Of a DNA stretch of 64,000 bases, positions 34,527-43,500 are shown in pieces. The notes below the pieces were generated by a model. The model did not search any database, had not been told where the DNA came from, and worked only from the letters and a program-made list of their open reading frames with translations. Each line of letters opens with the position of its first letter. Position 1 is the stretch's first letter. Source of the DNA: Terriglobia bacterium. GTDB taxonomy: Bacteria; Acidobacteriota; Terriglobia; Acidiferrales; UBA7541. Made by a program: the position numbers and the translations under genes. The stretch covers positions 1-64,000 of the forward strand of contig JAIQES010000008.1 in assembly GCA_020073705.1 (NCBI GenBank), given 5' to 3'.

Positions 34527-35231
34527 GTGAACGTAATAGTGGAAAAGAAATTTGTCGTCGAGGTCGTCTACAACGGCGTAGAGAAGCCGTTCGATGTTCA
34601 ACCCGAGGAGCAGGTGACCGCCTTACTCCAGAAGGCGATTGCCACCTTTGGCATCACGCAGAATCCACACCTGTTGTCCCTTTTCCGGCAGGATGGCAGC
34701 GTCGTGCCTGAGAACGAGTCGGTTGAACGTGCTGGCATCAAGCCCGGTGAAATCCTTCTCCTCCGGCCGAATGCGGTAAAGGGCGGAGGTGGCCTTCTCC
34801 GAATGGCAAACGACGTCGTTCGCGCGACTTTTCGAACGCTGCGCGAATGTGGGCGCGGTGAATGTGAGTGCGCGGTGTTTTGGACTGGACCAGCGAGTGA
34901 CGATTTCGTGGACGGCTGCGAACACCCTGTCCACAATCGGTCACCCTTTGGCTACCAAGTTGAGGAAAGTTGGTTAATGGATTTCTGGAAACGCCTCGCA
35001 ATATCAAAGCGGAGCGTCAAAGCGCAGGTGCACACTCATCCGGGCGAAGCGTTTCACTCTGCGACTGACGATCAGTGGCCAATCGTCTCCCAGGTTGGCT
35101 TTATCTCGATCGTGATACCCGAGTTTGCAATTGGCAAGCCCACGTTGGACGACGCTTGGGTCGGTTGCCTCCAAGCAGACGGCAGGTGGCAACACCTTCG
35201 GTCGGCTGCCGACGCGGTTGTCTCCGCTTGA
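34527..35231 (+). CDS. Ubiquitin-like domain fused to a JAB/JAMM peptidase
   Basis: 234 residues from GTG 34527 behind AAGGAGGGG. Residues ~5-83 read as a ubiquitin-like beta-grasp (FVVEVVYNGVEKPFDVQPEE ... GIKPGEILLLRP). A run of four Gly at 86-89 ends this domain, at the place where Ub-like proteins are normally cut or activated. Residues ~93-225 are a JAB domain with the JAMM zinc site: Glu112/114, HTHP at 169-172, Ser178 and Asp181. The peptidase could release its own Ubl at the Gly run or remove conjugates. The stop overlaps the TTG start of the E1-like gene. Prokaryotic Ubl-JAB-E1 operons are known; in this one no E2 gene is visible. Confidence 0.82.
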   Translation: MNVIVEKKFVVEVVYNGVEKPFDVQPEEQVTALLQKAIATFGITQNPHLLSLFRQDGSVVPENESVERAGIKPGEILLLRPNAVKGGGGLLRMANDVVRATFRTLRECGRGECECAVFWTGPASDDFVDGCEHPVHNRSPFGYQVEESWLMDFWKRLAISKRSVKAQVHTHPGEAFHSATDDQWPIVSQVGFISIVIPEFAIGKPTLDDAWVGCLQADGRWQHLRSAADAVVSA

Positions 35232-36529
35232 CAGCCCTGGCTGAATTGAACCGGACTATTTTGCTCTGCCGCGATCATGTCATCGATGAACTGAGCGATG
35301 AAGAAATTTGTCAATGCTTCGAGTCGCGGAAAGTCCTTTGCGTTTCTGATCGGCGGAACCTTGCGTCATACAGCGGGCAGACGGCTCTCTTCACACTAGT
35401 TTCGCTATTGAGTCGGATGGGTATGCAGATTGAGCTGGCCATTCCTGATGTTGCCATGCTGTTCACGCAACCGCCAATGTCCGGCTCGTCTGTCCGGCAG
35501 GCATTGGTCTCATCTAGTGAATCCCTCGTTTCCGGGGCTACTGTCTGTTGTGATTCGACCTTTGCGCCCGAGATCGTTTTCGTTGTAGGAGACACACAGT
35601 TCGAAGGCAATCATGTTTCCTGCTGGCGTCTCACAGGCAGCGACTGGTGGGGAGCCTTAGCGATGGATAGAACGACCGGAGTCGATGCTTGGACTAGCGA
35701 ATGGCCGGTCGGTTCCATGATCAGTGCTGCCTTGGCTGCAAATGAGGCGTTTAAGTTCGTGATGCGCCGCCTTCCGCTACGCGGTCAAGCTGACCGAGTT
35801 TTCTTCGAAGAGTCACAGTCCTGCAATTGGGACTTTGGTGCGGTACATGTCCCTGAAGAGGGCGTTGATCTCGGCATGGTCGATGTGATCAGCGCCGGAG
35901 CAATTTGCCAGGCTGCTTTGTATGCGCTGATGCGCTTTCCGAATGTCAGAATGTCGGGGCGTATCTTCGATGATGACCTTACGGGAGCATCAAACCTGAA
36001 TCGAAATATGCTTAGCAGCGTTGCCGACATCGGTTTGCTCAAGGTACAGGTAGTTGCGCGATGCTGCAGCGCGAAACTGCGACTTAAACCTATCGCTGTT
36101 CGCTTCCCAGGCGATAGCTGCAAGATCGGGCAGTTGGCTCGCCGCGTTCTGGTGGGCGTTGACGATATTCCGAGCAGATGGGAAGTGCAGCGCCATGCTC
36201 CTGGCTGGATAGCTGTTAGCGGTACAAGCCATTTCGGTGTTTCATCATCAGCCCACCGCCCGGACGAACCTTGCTGTGGCTGTTTGCACCCTGTCGATGA
36301 TCCTGTCGGAGCAAATCCAATCCCGACTGTCTCATTCGTTTCTTTTTGGGCTGGGTTGGCCATGACAGTTCGGCTGCTCCGTGACGCGCTTGCCAGTTCA
36401 TATTCCGCGAATCGGCAGCATCTCTGGCTTACACCACTTAGGATGGATTTACCCCATGCCGGAATGTGGTTACCAGTTGCTCCTCGGCGAGATTGTCCGG
36501 CGCACTGCTTGGCTTCGCGTGTGCTGTAG
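35228..36529 (+). CDS. ThiF/E1-like activating enzyme with an extra N-terminal domain
   Basis: 433 residues from TTG 35228, which overlaps the upstream stop (TTGA); reading farther upstream would lie inside the JAB gene. The E1 adenylation domain is in residues ~215-420: VISAGAICQAAL takes the place of the usual GxGGxG, followed by RIFDDDLTGASNLNRN (the D..SNLNR motif), VLVGVDD, and two Cys pairs C349-C352 and C423-C427 that probably bind zinc. Residues 1-200 have Rossmann-like strands (SRKVLCVSDRR, ETVFVVGD-like) and look like an inactive or accessory half with no match I can name. It would adenylate the C-terminus of the Ubl upstream. There is no E2-like Cys domain in this protein. Confidence 0.8.
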   Translation: MTALAELNRTILLCRDHVIDELSDEEICQCFESRKVLCVSDRRNLASYSGQTALFTLVSLLSRMGMQIELAIPDVAMLFTQPPMSGSSVRQALVSSSESLVSGATVCCDSTFAPEIVFVVGDTQFEGNHVSCWRLTGSDWWGALAMDRTTGVDAWTSEWPVGSMISAALAANEAFKFVMRRLPLRGQADRVFFEESQSCNWDFGAVHVPEEGVDLGMVDVISAGAICQAALYALMRFPNVRMSGRIFDDDLTGASNLNRNMLSSVADIGLLKVQVVARCCSAKLRLKPIAVRFPGDSCKIGQLARRVLVGVDDIPSRWEVQRHAPGWIAVSGTSHFGVSSSAHRPDEPCCGCLHPVDDPVGANPIPTVSFVSFWAGLAMTVRLLRDALASSYSANRQHLWLTPLRMDLPHAGMWLPVAPRRDCPAHCLASRVL

Positions 36530-36606
36530 CCAAAGAAGTGCTATAGCCCAACTCGTAATCGCTTACGAATCTTGCCGGTTTTAGGATTTTCCTCTCAGCA
36601 CCTACT

Positions 36607-36624
36607 GTTTCAGGAGCCTGAAAC
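36607..36624. promoter_or_regulatory. Perfect 18-bp inverted repeat between two operons
   Basis: GTTTCAGG-AG-CCTGAAAC has 8-bp arms and a 2-base centre. No T tract follows, so it is more likely an operator or protein-binding site than a terminator. It lies 78 bases after the E1-like stop and 140 bases before the ImmA-macro gene. Confidence 0.4.
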
Positions 36625-36763
36625 CGAACATTTAATGATAATGCCCACTGCCGACTGATCCGAGCTAATATGTGTCAGCATAGAGAGGTGGAATTCGACT
36701 TCCCCGTCAGTGCCAGTCAAATGCGTATAACGAAGTTCAAATTTCACTCGTGGGGGGAGATCA

Positions 36764-38146
36764 GTGGCACCAAAAGCTAAAGTGTGGACGCACCACTCCG
36801 TCCTGGCTCTTGCAGGAAATGCAGATCCTGTGGACCTGGTGACGGAGAAAGCCAGAGCAATCGTTATGGGAGCTATTGAAGATGGTTGGTCGGGCCCACC
36901 TTACGATCCATTTGCGTTAGCTGAACACCTGAAAATCCCAGTTGTCGCCCGTCAGGATATTTCCGAAGCACGAACCGTCCCGTCGAAGCAGGGTTTTGTT
37001 ATCGAATTCAATCCCAATCGACCTCGTAATCGAGTGAAGTACTCCATATGCCACGAGATCGCACACACGTGCTTTCCCGATTGTGCTGAACGCGTGAGGA
37101 ATCGCCTGACGCACGAGAAAATGACAGGCGATGACTGGCAGCTTGAAACATTGTGCAACATCGCTGCTGCCGAGATGCTGATGCCAATCGGTAGCGTGTC
37201 TGGGCTTGCTGATGAGCATTTGACGATCGACGCCGTCTTGGATTCCCGAAAGCGGCACGAAGTTTCGGCAGAGGCCGTTCTACTTCGGGCCGTCCGTCTG
37301 ACGAGCGGGCAGTATTCCGTATTCTGTGCATCGCGCAGGCCCGGGCAGGGCGGGCCATCGGACGACTACTCCATTGACTATGCTGTCTCCTCTAAGTCTT
37401 GGAGCACTGGCGTGATTCGTCCCGGCATGCCATTGCCCAAGGTCTCCGTCGTAGGTGAATGTATTGCGATCGGCTTCACGGCGAAGGGATACGATGAGTG
37501 GGCACTACCATTCGGAAGAGTACGCATCGAATGCGTGGGCGTCCCTCCATATCCAAATCAGATAATTCCACGTGTACTCGGAATCGTAGCACCGCAGCGG
37601 CAGGTGGCGGTGGATCATGCTCGCATCACTCACTTAGGCGGAGACGCGACACAGCCAAGGGGCAGTGGACCGCGGATTATCGCGCAGTTGGTCAACGACA
37701 GCGCATTCACCTGGGGTGGAGGATTGTCGCTGGCGGTTCGAAAAAAGTGGCCGACGGCCCAACAGGATTTCAGATCATGGGCGATGAACGACCGCAAAAA
37801 TCTTCGCCTTGGCAATCTCCATTTTGCCCCGATCGATGACACTCTCGGTGTCGCAAGCCTGATCGCACAACATGGATACGGACCGTCACCCAAACCTCGG
37901 ATTAGATATACGCACTTGAAGACCGCCCTTGAACAGTTGGGCGCACTGGCAAGTCAACACCATGCGTCCGTCCACATCCCTAGGCTTGGATGCGGACAAG
38001 CTGGTGGGTCCTGGAGCATTGTGAGTGAGTTGATTGAAGATGCGCTCTGTTCACGCGGAGTGAAAGTTTACGTATACGATCTTCCTGGTGTTGAAGTTAG
38101 GCAACACCCACAAGGGGCCCTGGCATTTAACGCAACTGGGGTGTAG
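36764..38146 (+). CDS. ImmA/IrrE metallopeptidase fused to a DarG/TARG1-type macro domain
   Basis: 460 residues from GTG 36764 behind GGGGGAGA. Residues ~25-190 form an ImmA/IrrE domain with an intact zinc site: HEIAH at 97-101 and Glu137 in AAAEMLMP. Residues ~195-285 are a beta-rich linker. Residues ~285-441 are a macro domain: ITHLGGDAT, IIAQLVND, GGGLSLAV (318-325) and HIPRLGCGQAGGSW (404-417), the last being characteristic of TARG1/DarG macro domains that remove ADP-ribose from DNA or proteins. The next gene starts 6 bases after its stop, and a DUF7002 gene two genes on could be an ADP-ribosylating partner. Peptidase and hydrolase in one chain suggests an antitoxin or damage-sensing role; inference. 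Confidence 0.83.
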   Translation: MAPKAKVWTHHSVLALAGNADPVDLVTEKARAIVMGAIEDGWSGPPYDPFALAEHLKIPVVARQDISEARTVPSKQGFVIEFNPNRPRNRVKYSICHEIAHTCFPDCAERVRNRLTHEKMTGDDWQLETLCNIAAAEMLMPIGSVSGLADEHLTIDAVLDSRKRHEVSAEAVLLRAVRLTSGQYSVFCASRRPGQGGPSDDYSIDYAVSSKSWSTGVIRPGMPLPKVSVVGECIAIGFTAKGYDEWALPFGRVRIECVGVPPYPNQIIPRVLGIVAPQRQVAVDHARITHLGGDATQPRGSGPRIIAQLVNDSAFTWGGGLSLAVRKKWPTAQQDFRSWAMNDRKNLRLGNLHFAPIDDTLGVASLIAQHGYGPSPKPRIRYTHLKTALEQLGALASQHHASVHIPRLGCGQAGGSWSIVSELIEDALCSRGVKVYVYDLPGVEVRQHPQGALAFNATGV

Positions 38147-38152
38147 TTCAAA

Positions 38153-39772
38153 GTGGCAAGACAAATTGTTCTTCTATCAGGCCGGGTGTCTGCGGGTAAG
38201 AGCACATTGTCCAAGGGGCTCGTGGAACGCTTTGGCGCCCACGTCCTCAAGACCAAAGAACTAATTGCCACTGCGGCTGGCACCAAAATCGAACCCGAGC
38301 GGGGAGCACATCAAAACTATGGCGACCTGTTGGATCGAAGAACCAATGGTGAGTGGGTGTCGCGTTCACTCACCAGAGTGGTCGAAGGACTTGATAACAA
38401 AGCTATCGTTGTCGTCGATTCTGTTCGCACCAGCGAGCAAGTTCGCGCCATTCGCAAAGCGTACGGCCCAATCGTTTTCCACATGCATCTGGAAGCCGAA
38501 GTTAATGTGTTGAAGGAGCGATACAAGCGCAAACAGCGCTTGAAGGGATTTCGAGAGTTCAAGTCCTACGCTGAAGTGTCATCGAACAAGACCGAAAACC
38601 GCATTGGATTGCTCGCCAGTGTTGCTGATGCCGTCATTAAGACTGACCGCTGTGTCGCACATGATGTAGTCATCCGTGCTGCCGCCCACTTGAGGCTCTT
38701 TGGTCGGGAACACTTGCGGCTCGTTGACGTACTGATTGGGGGTGAATACGGGAGCGAAGGTAAGGGCCACATCTCGGCCTACCTTGCACCAGAGTACGAC
38801 CTCCTCGTGCGCGTCGGAGGGCCGAACGCAGGTCACAAGGTATACGAAGACCCAAAACCATACATCCACCACCAACTTCCTTCCGGCACGCGCCGCAGTA
38901 ACGCGCAACTGATGATCGGACCAGGAGCAGTCCTAGACGTAGGCGATCTCTTGAAGGAAATTGCAGACTGCAAAGTTAGCCAGCAACGACTCTGTATAGA
39001 CCCCCACGCAATGGTTATCAATGCCCGGGATATCAAGTACGAAGGGAAAACCCTCGTTGGAAGTATCGGATCGACGGGACGTGGCGTAGGTGCAGCAACA
39101 GCACGAAAGGTTATGAGGGGTGCCGACGGCCGTCAGGTTCGACTTGCTAAGGACATTCCTGAGTTGAAACCTTTTGTTGGTGAGAGCCGATGGGTGCTAG
39201 AGAAGGCCTTTCGAGAGGGGGAAAAGATATTTGTTGAAGGCACGCAAGGCACTGGTCTCAGCTTGCACCATGGCAGCTACCCACACGTGACATCTAGGGA
39301 CACAGCAGTTGCAGGCTGTCTTTCCGAAGCTGGGATCGCACCCAGCCACATACGAAGGGTCATCATGGTGTGTCGTACATATCCGATCCGTGTGAAGAGC
39401 CCATCAAAAAAGCGGACTTCAGGTCCGATGTCTCAAGACTTGAATTGGCGCACCATTGCTAAACGCTCTGGCAATGAAGAGCGCAAGCTGCGGCAAATCG
39501 AGATCGGGTCAACCTCGGGTAGAAGACGCCGCGTGGGAGAGTTTGAGTGGGATTTGTTCCGTCGAGCGGTCATGCTGAACGGGCCCACCGATATTGCACT
39601 AACTTTTGCAGATTATATTCATGCGAGTAATACTCACGCCCGGCGATTCGAGCAGTTGACAGATGAAACGATTCAGTTTATCGAGGAACTCGAACGGGTT
39701 GCGTCTGCTCCGGTATCTCTAATTTCTACTAGGTTTGATCATAGAAGCATAATCGACCGCCGGTCATGGTGA
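38153..39772 (+). CDS. P-loop nucleotide kinase fused to a PurZ-like adenylosuccinate synthetase
   Basis: 539 residues from GTG 38153. Residues 1-175 are a P-loop kinase: GRVSAGKST (Walker A), VVVDSVRTSEQVRAIRK, and a lid-like RYKRKQR, similar to dNMP/dephospho-CoA-kinase-like domains. Residues 190-539 match the short archaeal-type PurA: GGEYGSEGKG (196-205), GGPNAGHK (222-229, with the catalytic His228), GSTGRGVG, VEGTQGTGLSLHHGSYPHVT (361-380), TSGRRRRVGEF for the aspartate site, and HRSIIDRRSW at the end. In housekeeping PurA the P-loop is GDEGKG; here the catalytic Asp is Ser201, the change reported for phage PurZ, which joins aspartate to dGMP on the path to 2-aminoadenine. It is not a housekeeping purA; the substrate is unproven. 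Confidence 0.85.
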   Translation: MARQIVLLSGRVSAGKSTLSKGLVERFGAHVLKTKELIATAAGTKIEPERGAHQNYGDLLDRRTNGEWVSRSLTRVVEGLDNKAIVVVDSVRTSEQVRAIRKAYGPIVFHMHLEAEVNVLKERYKRKQRLKGFREFKSYAEVSSNKTENRIGLLASVADAVIKTDRCVAHDVVIRAAAHLRLFGREHLRLVDVLIGGEYGSEGKGHISAYLAPEYDLLVRVGGPNAGHKVYEDPKPYIHHQLPSGTRRSNAQLMIGPGAVLDVGDLLKEIADCKVSQQRLCIDPHAMVINARDIKYEGKTLVGSIGSTGRGVGAATARKVMRGADGRQVRLAKDIPELKPFVGESRWVLEKAFREGEKIFVEGTQGTGLSLHHGSYPHVTSRDTAVAGCLSEAGIAPSHIRRVIMVCRTYPIRVKSPSKKRTSGPMSQDLNWRTIAKRSGNEERKLRQIEIGSTSGRRRRVGEFEWDLFRRAVMLNGPTDIALTFADYIHASNTHARRFEQLTDETIQFIEELERVASAPVSLISTRFDHRSIIDRRSW

Positions 39773-39778
39773 GGTCAA

Positions 39779-40456
39779 TTGCCAATATCGCGCGAACAGT
39801 TCATCGAGTATTACCCACATCTCTACCACATGGCTGAACTTGGAGCATGGGCATCTATCCATCGCCACGGTCTGCTGAGTACCACTGCACTGCTAGATCT
39901 CTTCTCGATTGATGGTGACGCGCGTTACCAGCTTGAAAGCCGCCATCGACCTCGATCGGAACAAATCAACAACTCCCAACTCGGGACAGCCACCATTAGG
40001 GATCAAGGGCCAATGAGTGATAGTGCGTTGGTTAAGTGCCTTCGTGGGATGACTCCTCGTGAGTGGTACGAACTGCTCAATCGTATGGTGTTTTTTTGGG
40101 TCACGGAAGAGCGAGTCAACAATCTTCTCGAAGCACGGCGATATCGCGACGGGGAGCACACTGTAATCACTGTCGATACCGCAAGCCTCCTAGAGCACCA
40201 CAACGGTAGAATCAAACTGTCTCCGATCAACAGCGGAAGCACTCTATACAAACCCCAACCGCGCGGGCGCAATACATTCCTGCCGCTTACTGACTATCCC
40301 TACGCGGATCGCCGAAAGAAGCGTGGCATCGCAAATGCCGTTGCGGAATTAGCTGTGGACTACTCAGTTCCTGATCTGTTGGAGCACGCCGTCAGGGTCG
40401 AGCGTCGCCATAGATCGCTGGTTGTAGAAGTCATTTACGAAAAACATGGAGCTTAG
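39779..40456 (+). CDS. DUF7002-family protein, ADP-ribosyltransferase-like
   Basis: 225 residues from TTG 39779 with GAGG upstream, 6 bases after the kinase-PurZ-like gene. The N-terminus (YYPHLYHMAELGAWASIHRH then GLLS) has the H..............GLL pattern that opens DarT-, Tpt1- and RES-type ADP-ribosyltransferase folds; later conserved parts are VFFWVTEERV, SPINSGSTLY and GRNTFLPLTDYPY. I recognise the overall pattern as DUF7002. An ADP-ribosyltransferase activity is inference from the fold-like start and from the macro domain encoded two genes upstream. If active, it would be the toxin or effector of this three-gene cassette. Confidence 0.68.
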   Translation: MPISREQFIEYYPHLYHMAELGAWASIHRHGLLSTTALLDLFSIDGDARYQLESRHRPRSEQINNSQLGTATIRDQGPMSDSALVKCLRGMTPREWYELLNRMVFFWVTEERVNNLLEARRYRDGEHTVITVDTASLLEHHNGRIKLSPINSGSTLYKPQPRGRNTFLPLTDYPYADRRKKRGIANAVAELAVDYSVPDLLEHAVRVERRHRSLVVEVIYEKHGA

Positions 40457-40537
40457 GAAGGCCGACGCGATATGCCCGCTAGGATAAGGCCGCAGTAAAC
40501 GTTTAGTATAGAATCGCTGAAGTTAACGTGGGTATAT

Positions 40538-43500
40538 ATGATTTCGTGCCCGGAAATCGGTCAATTGGTGGTCGTTCGTAAGCGCCCTTTCGTGGTGACC
40601 GAAATAATCCCATCCGTCACGAATCCTGCGAAGCCGAATCACCTCCTTAAGCTTTCCTCCGTCGAAGACGATGGTTTGGGTGAAGAGATGGAGGTGATAT
40701 GGGAGCTAGAACCCGGCACCTCGATTCACGAGAAGTCTACCCTGCCAGTTCCTAGCGCATTCGATGATCCCAAGCGGCTGCAGGCGTTTCTAGATGCTGT
40801 CCGCTGGGGAGCCATATCCCAGTCTGACGATAGAGAGCTTCATTCACCCTTCCGCAGCGGTATCGAGATCGATGAATACCAGCTTGATCCAGTAGTTCGA
40901 GCACTCTCGATGCCACGTGTAAACCTATTGATCGCGGATGACGTTGGCCTCGGTAAGACGATCGAAGCTGGGCTCGTTGTGCAAGAACTCATCCTTCGTC
41001 ACCGGGTTCGATCTGTTCTGATTGTGTGCCCCTCGTCTCTTCAAATACAGTGGCAAGAAGAGATGCGCGATAAGTTTGGGCTTGAATTTCGGATTGTCGA
41101 TAGCGAGAGTATCAGCCAACTTAGACGCAAACGTGGAATCCACTTAAATTCTTGGGCACACTTTCCACGACTGATCACCTCCATCGATTTCCTCAAACGC
41201 GAACGTCCGTTGCGTGCGTTCAAGGAAACACTGCCGAGCGGAGATGAACCTACATATCCGCGAGCGTACGACTTGCTTATCGTCGACGAAGCTCACAACG
41301 TCGCCCCATCCGGGCGGGGGAAGTACGCCACAGATTCAATGCGAACTTTAGCGGTAAGAACTCTGGCTCCTCATTTTGAACACAAGCTATTTCTCTCGGC
41401 CACTCCCCACAACGGATACCGGGAGAGTTTCTCAGCATTATTGGAATTGCTAGATAGTCAGCGTTTTGCCCGTGCAGTTTTGCCTGACCGCGCGCAGCTC
41501 GATGCGGTCATGGTTCGGAGGATGAAGTCCGAACTGAAGCTGAATTGGGATGGCAGTCGCCGCTTTGCCGAACGGGTCGTCAAACACATGGAGGTGCCGT
41601 ACACAGAAGAGGAGAGGACTGCCCATCAGATGCTTCAGAACTATTCCGCGCTACGTTTGAAGAGTGCGGACAGCGCCGGTGAGCGGCTTGCGGCAGAATT
41701 TGTCTTGAAGCTCCTCAAGAAGAGATTGTTCTCCTCACCGGCGGCTTTCAGCACCACACTCGATAAACATATTGCATCTGTCGGCGCACGGAAGGCCACA
41801 GCCAGCCTGCAGCGGGAATTTGACGAGTATGACCAGGACTATGCAGACGATGAACTGTATGAGACCGAAACCGCCGAGGTGGTCGGTTCTGCGAGCCAAG
41901 TGTTGTCCCCGCTGTTGGAAGATGAGCGCAAGCTCCTGAAACAGCTAAGGCAGTTTGCAACAAGATCGAGCCAGCGTGCGGACTCCAAAGCACAGACTCT
42001 CATTGATTGGCTGAAGAAATCTTTGCGTCCGGGCGGGAAATGGAACTCTGAACGCGTCATCATTTTCACCGAGTACAGGGCTACACAAAAGTGGCTCTAT
42101 AACTTGCTCGCGGTTCATGGTCTGGTAGAAGAAGGTCGACTCGAATTGATATACGGGGGAATGCAAAGCGACGAGAGAGAGCGCATCAAAGCTGCATTTC
42201 AAGCGAATCCGAAAGACTCCGCGGTTAGAATTCTGCTTGCAACGGATGCTGCGTCAGAAGGCGTGAACCTCCAGAATCACTGTTCGAAGCTGATTCACTA
42301 TGAGATTCCTTGGAACCCGAACCGAATGGAACAGCGAAACGGTCGTGTCGACCGACACGGACAACGGGCCCCGGAAGTTCACATTCATCATTTCGTGGGC
42401 CAGGGATTCAACTCCGCCCAAATGTCGGGCAAAGTCGGCGATCTCGAAGCTGACCTTGAATTTCTCATGCGCGCTGCCCTGAAAGTAGAAACCATTCGTG
42501 AAGACCTAGGCAAAGTCGGGCCAGTCATCGCCACCCAAGTCGAAGAAGCCATGCTTGGCAAGCGAACCAGGCTAGATACATCCCGTGCCGAACTAGAGGC
42601 TGAGCCCGTGCGCCGCATGCTGAAGTTCGAGCGCAAACTGCGAGAGCAACTCGAAAAGCTGGCGGCTCAGCTCGACGAGACGCGCAATGAGTTGAAACTC
42701 ACTCCTGAACATATTGAGAATGTAGTTCGGGTTGGGCTTGAACTTGCCGACCAGCCACCGTTGGTCCCAGTCAAATTGGACGGCATTTGGCCTGACCCAA
42801 GTGAAATTAGAAAGACCTCCCCAGTATTTCGATTGCCCGCTCTGTCGGGAAGCTGGGCACTCTGTGCTGAGGGACTTGCTCACCCGCACACCCACCAGAT
42901 TCGCCCCATCGTATTCGATCCGGTCTTGGCAACTGGTAGGGACGACGTCGTACTTGCGCATCTCAACCACCGTCTCATACAGATGTGTCTGCGGTTACTC
43001 CGCGCAGAGATCTGGAAAATTGGCGCTACGACCAAGCATCTTTCGCGTGTATCTGCTTGTGTGGTCGAAGACTCCGCTCTTTCCAATCCGGTCGTCGTCG
43101 CTCACGGTCGCATTGTGGTTCTGGGAGGCGATAATCATCGCATTCATGAGGAAATCATCATGGCGGGTGGTGCTTTCATCGAAGGTAAGTTCCAGCGACT
43201 GAACGTGGGGGAAACGAAATCTGCTTTTGCAGCAGGGACTTCAATCCCGGCACCAGAACCTGTCCAAATTCGGCTACAGGCGCTCTGGTCAAAGAACGAA
43301 GAAGCAGTCATGGCTGCTCTGGAAGCACGATGCAACGAGCGCACTAAGAATTTGGAAAAGAACCTTCAGGAGATTGCCGAGAAAGAAGTAACTAAGGTCA
43401 GAACCGTGATGCAGGAGTTGCAACGGGCGATTCGCGAAGAATTGGAACGCAAGGATGGACCACAACTGCTACTGGACCTCGGCGGCGACGAGAGGGCCCA

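Noticed and set aside
34527-36529. Type II CBASS (Cap2/Cap3)
   Set aside because: There is no cyclic nucleotide synthase or effector nearby, the E1-like protein has no E2 domain, and the JAB is fused to a ubiquitin-like domain.
38720-39772. Housekeeping purA
   Set aside because: The domain is the short archaeal type, fused to a kinase, and lacks the catalytic Asp (Ser201 instead), so it cannot be called an ordinary adenylosuccinate synthetase.
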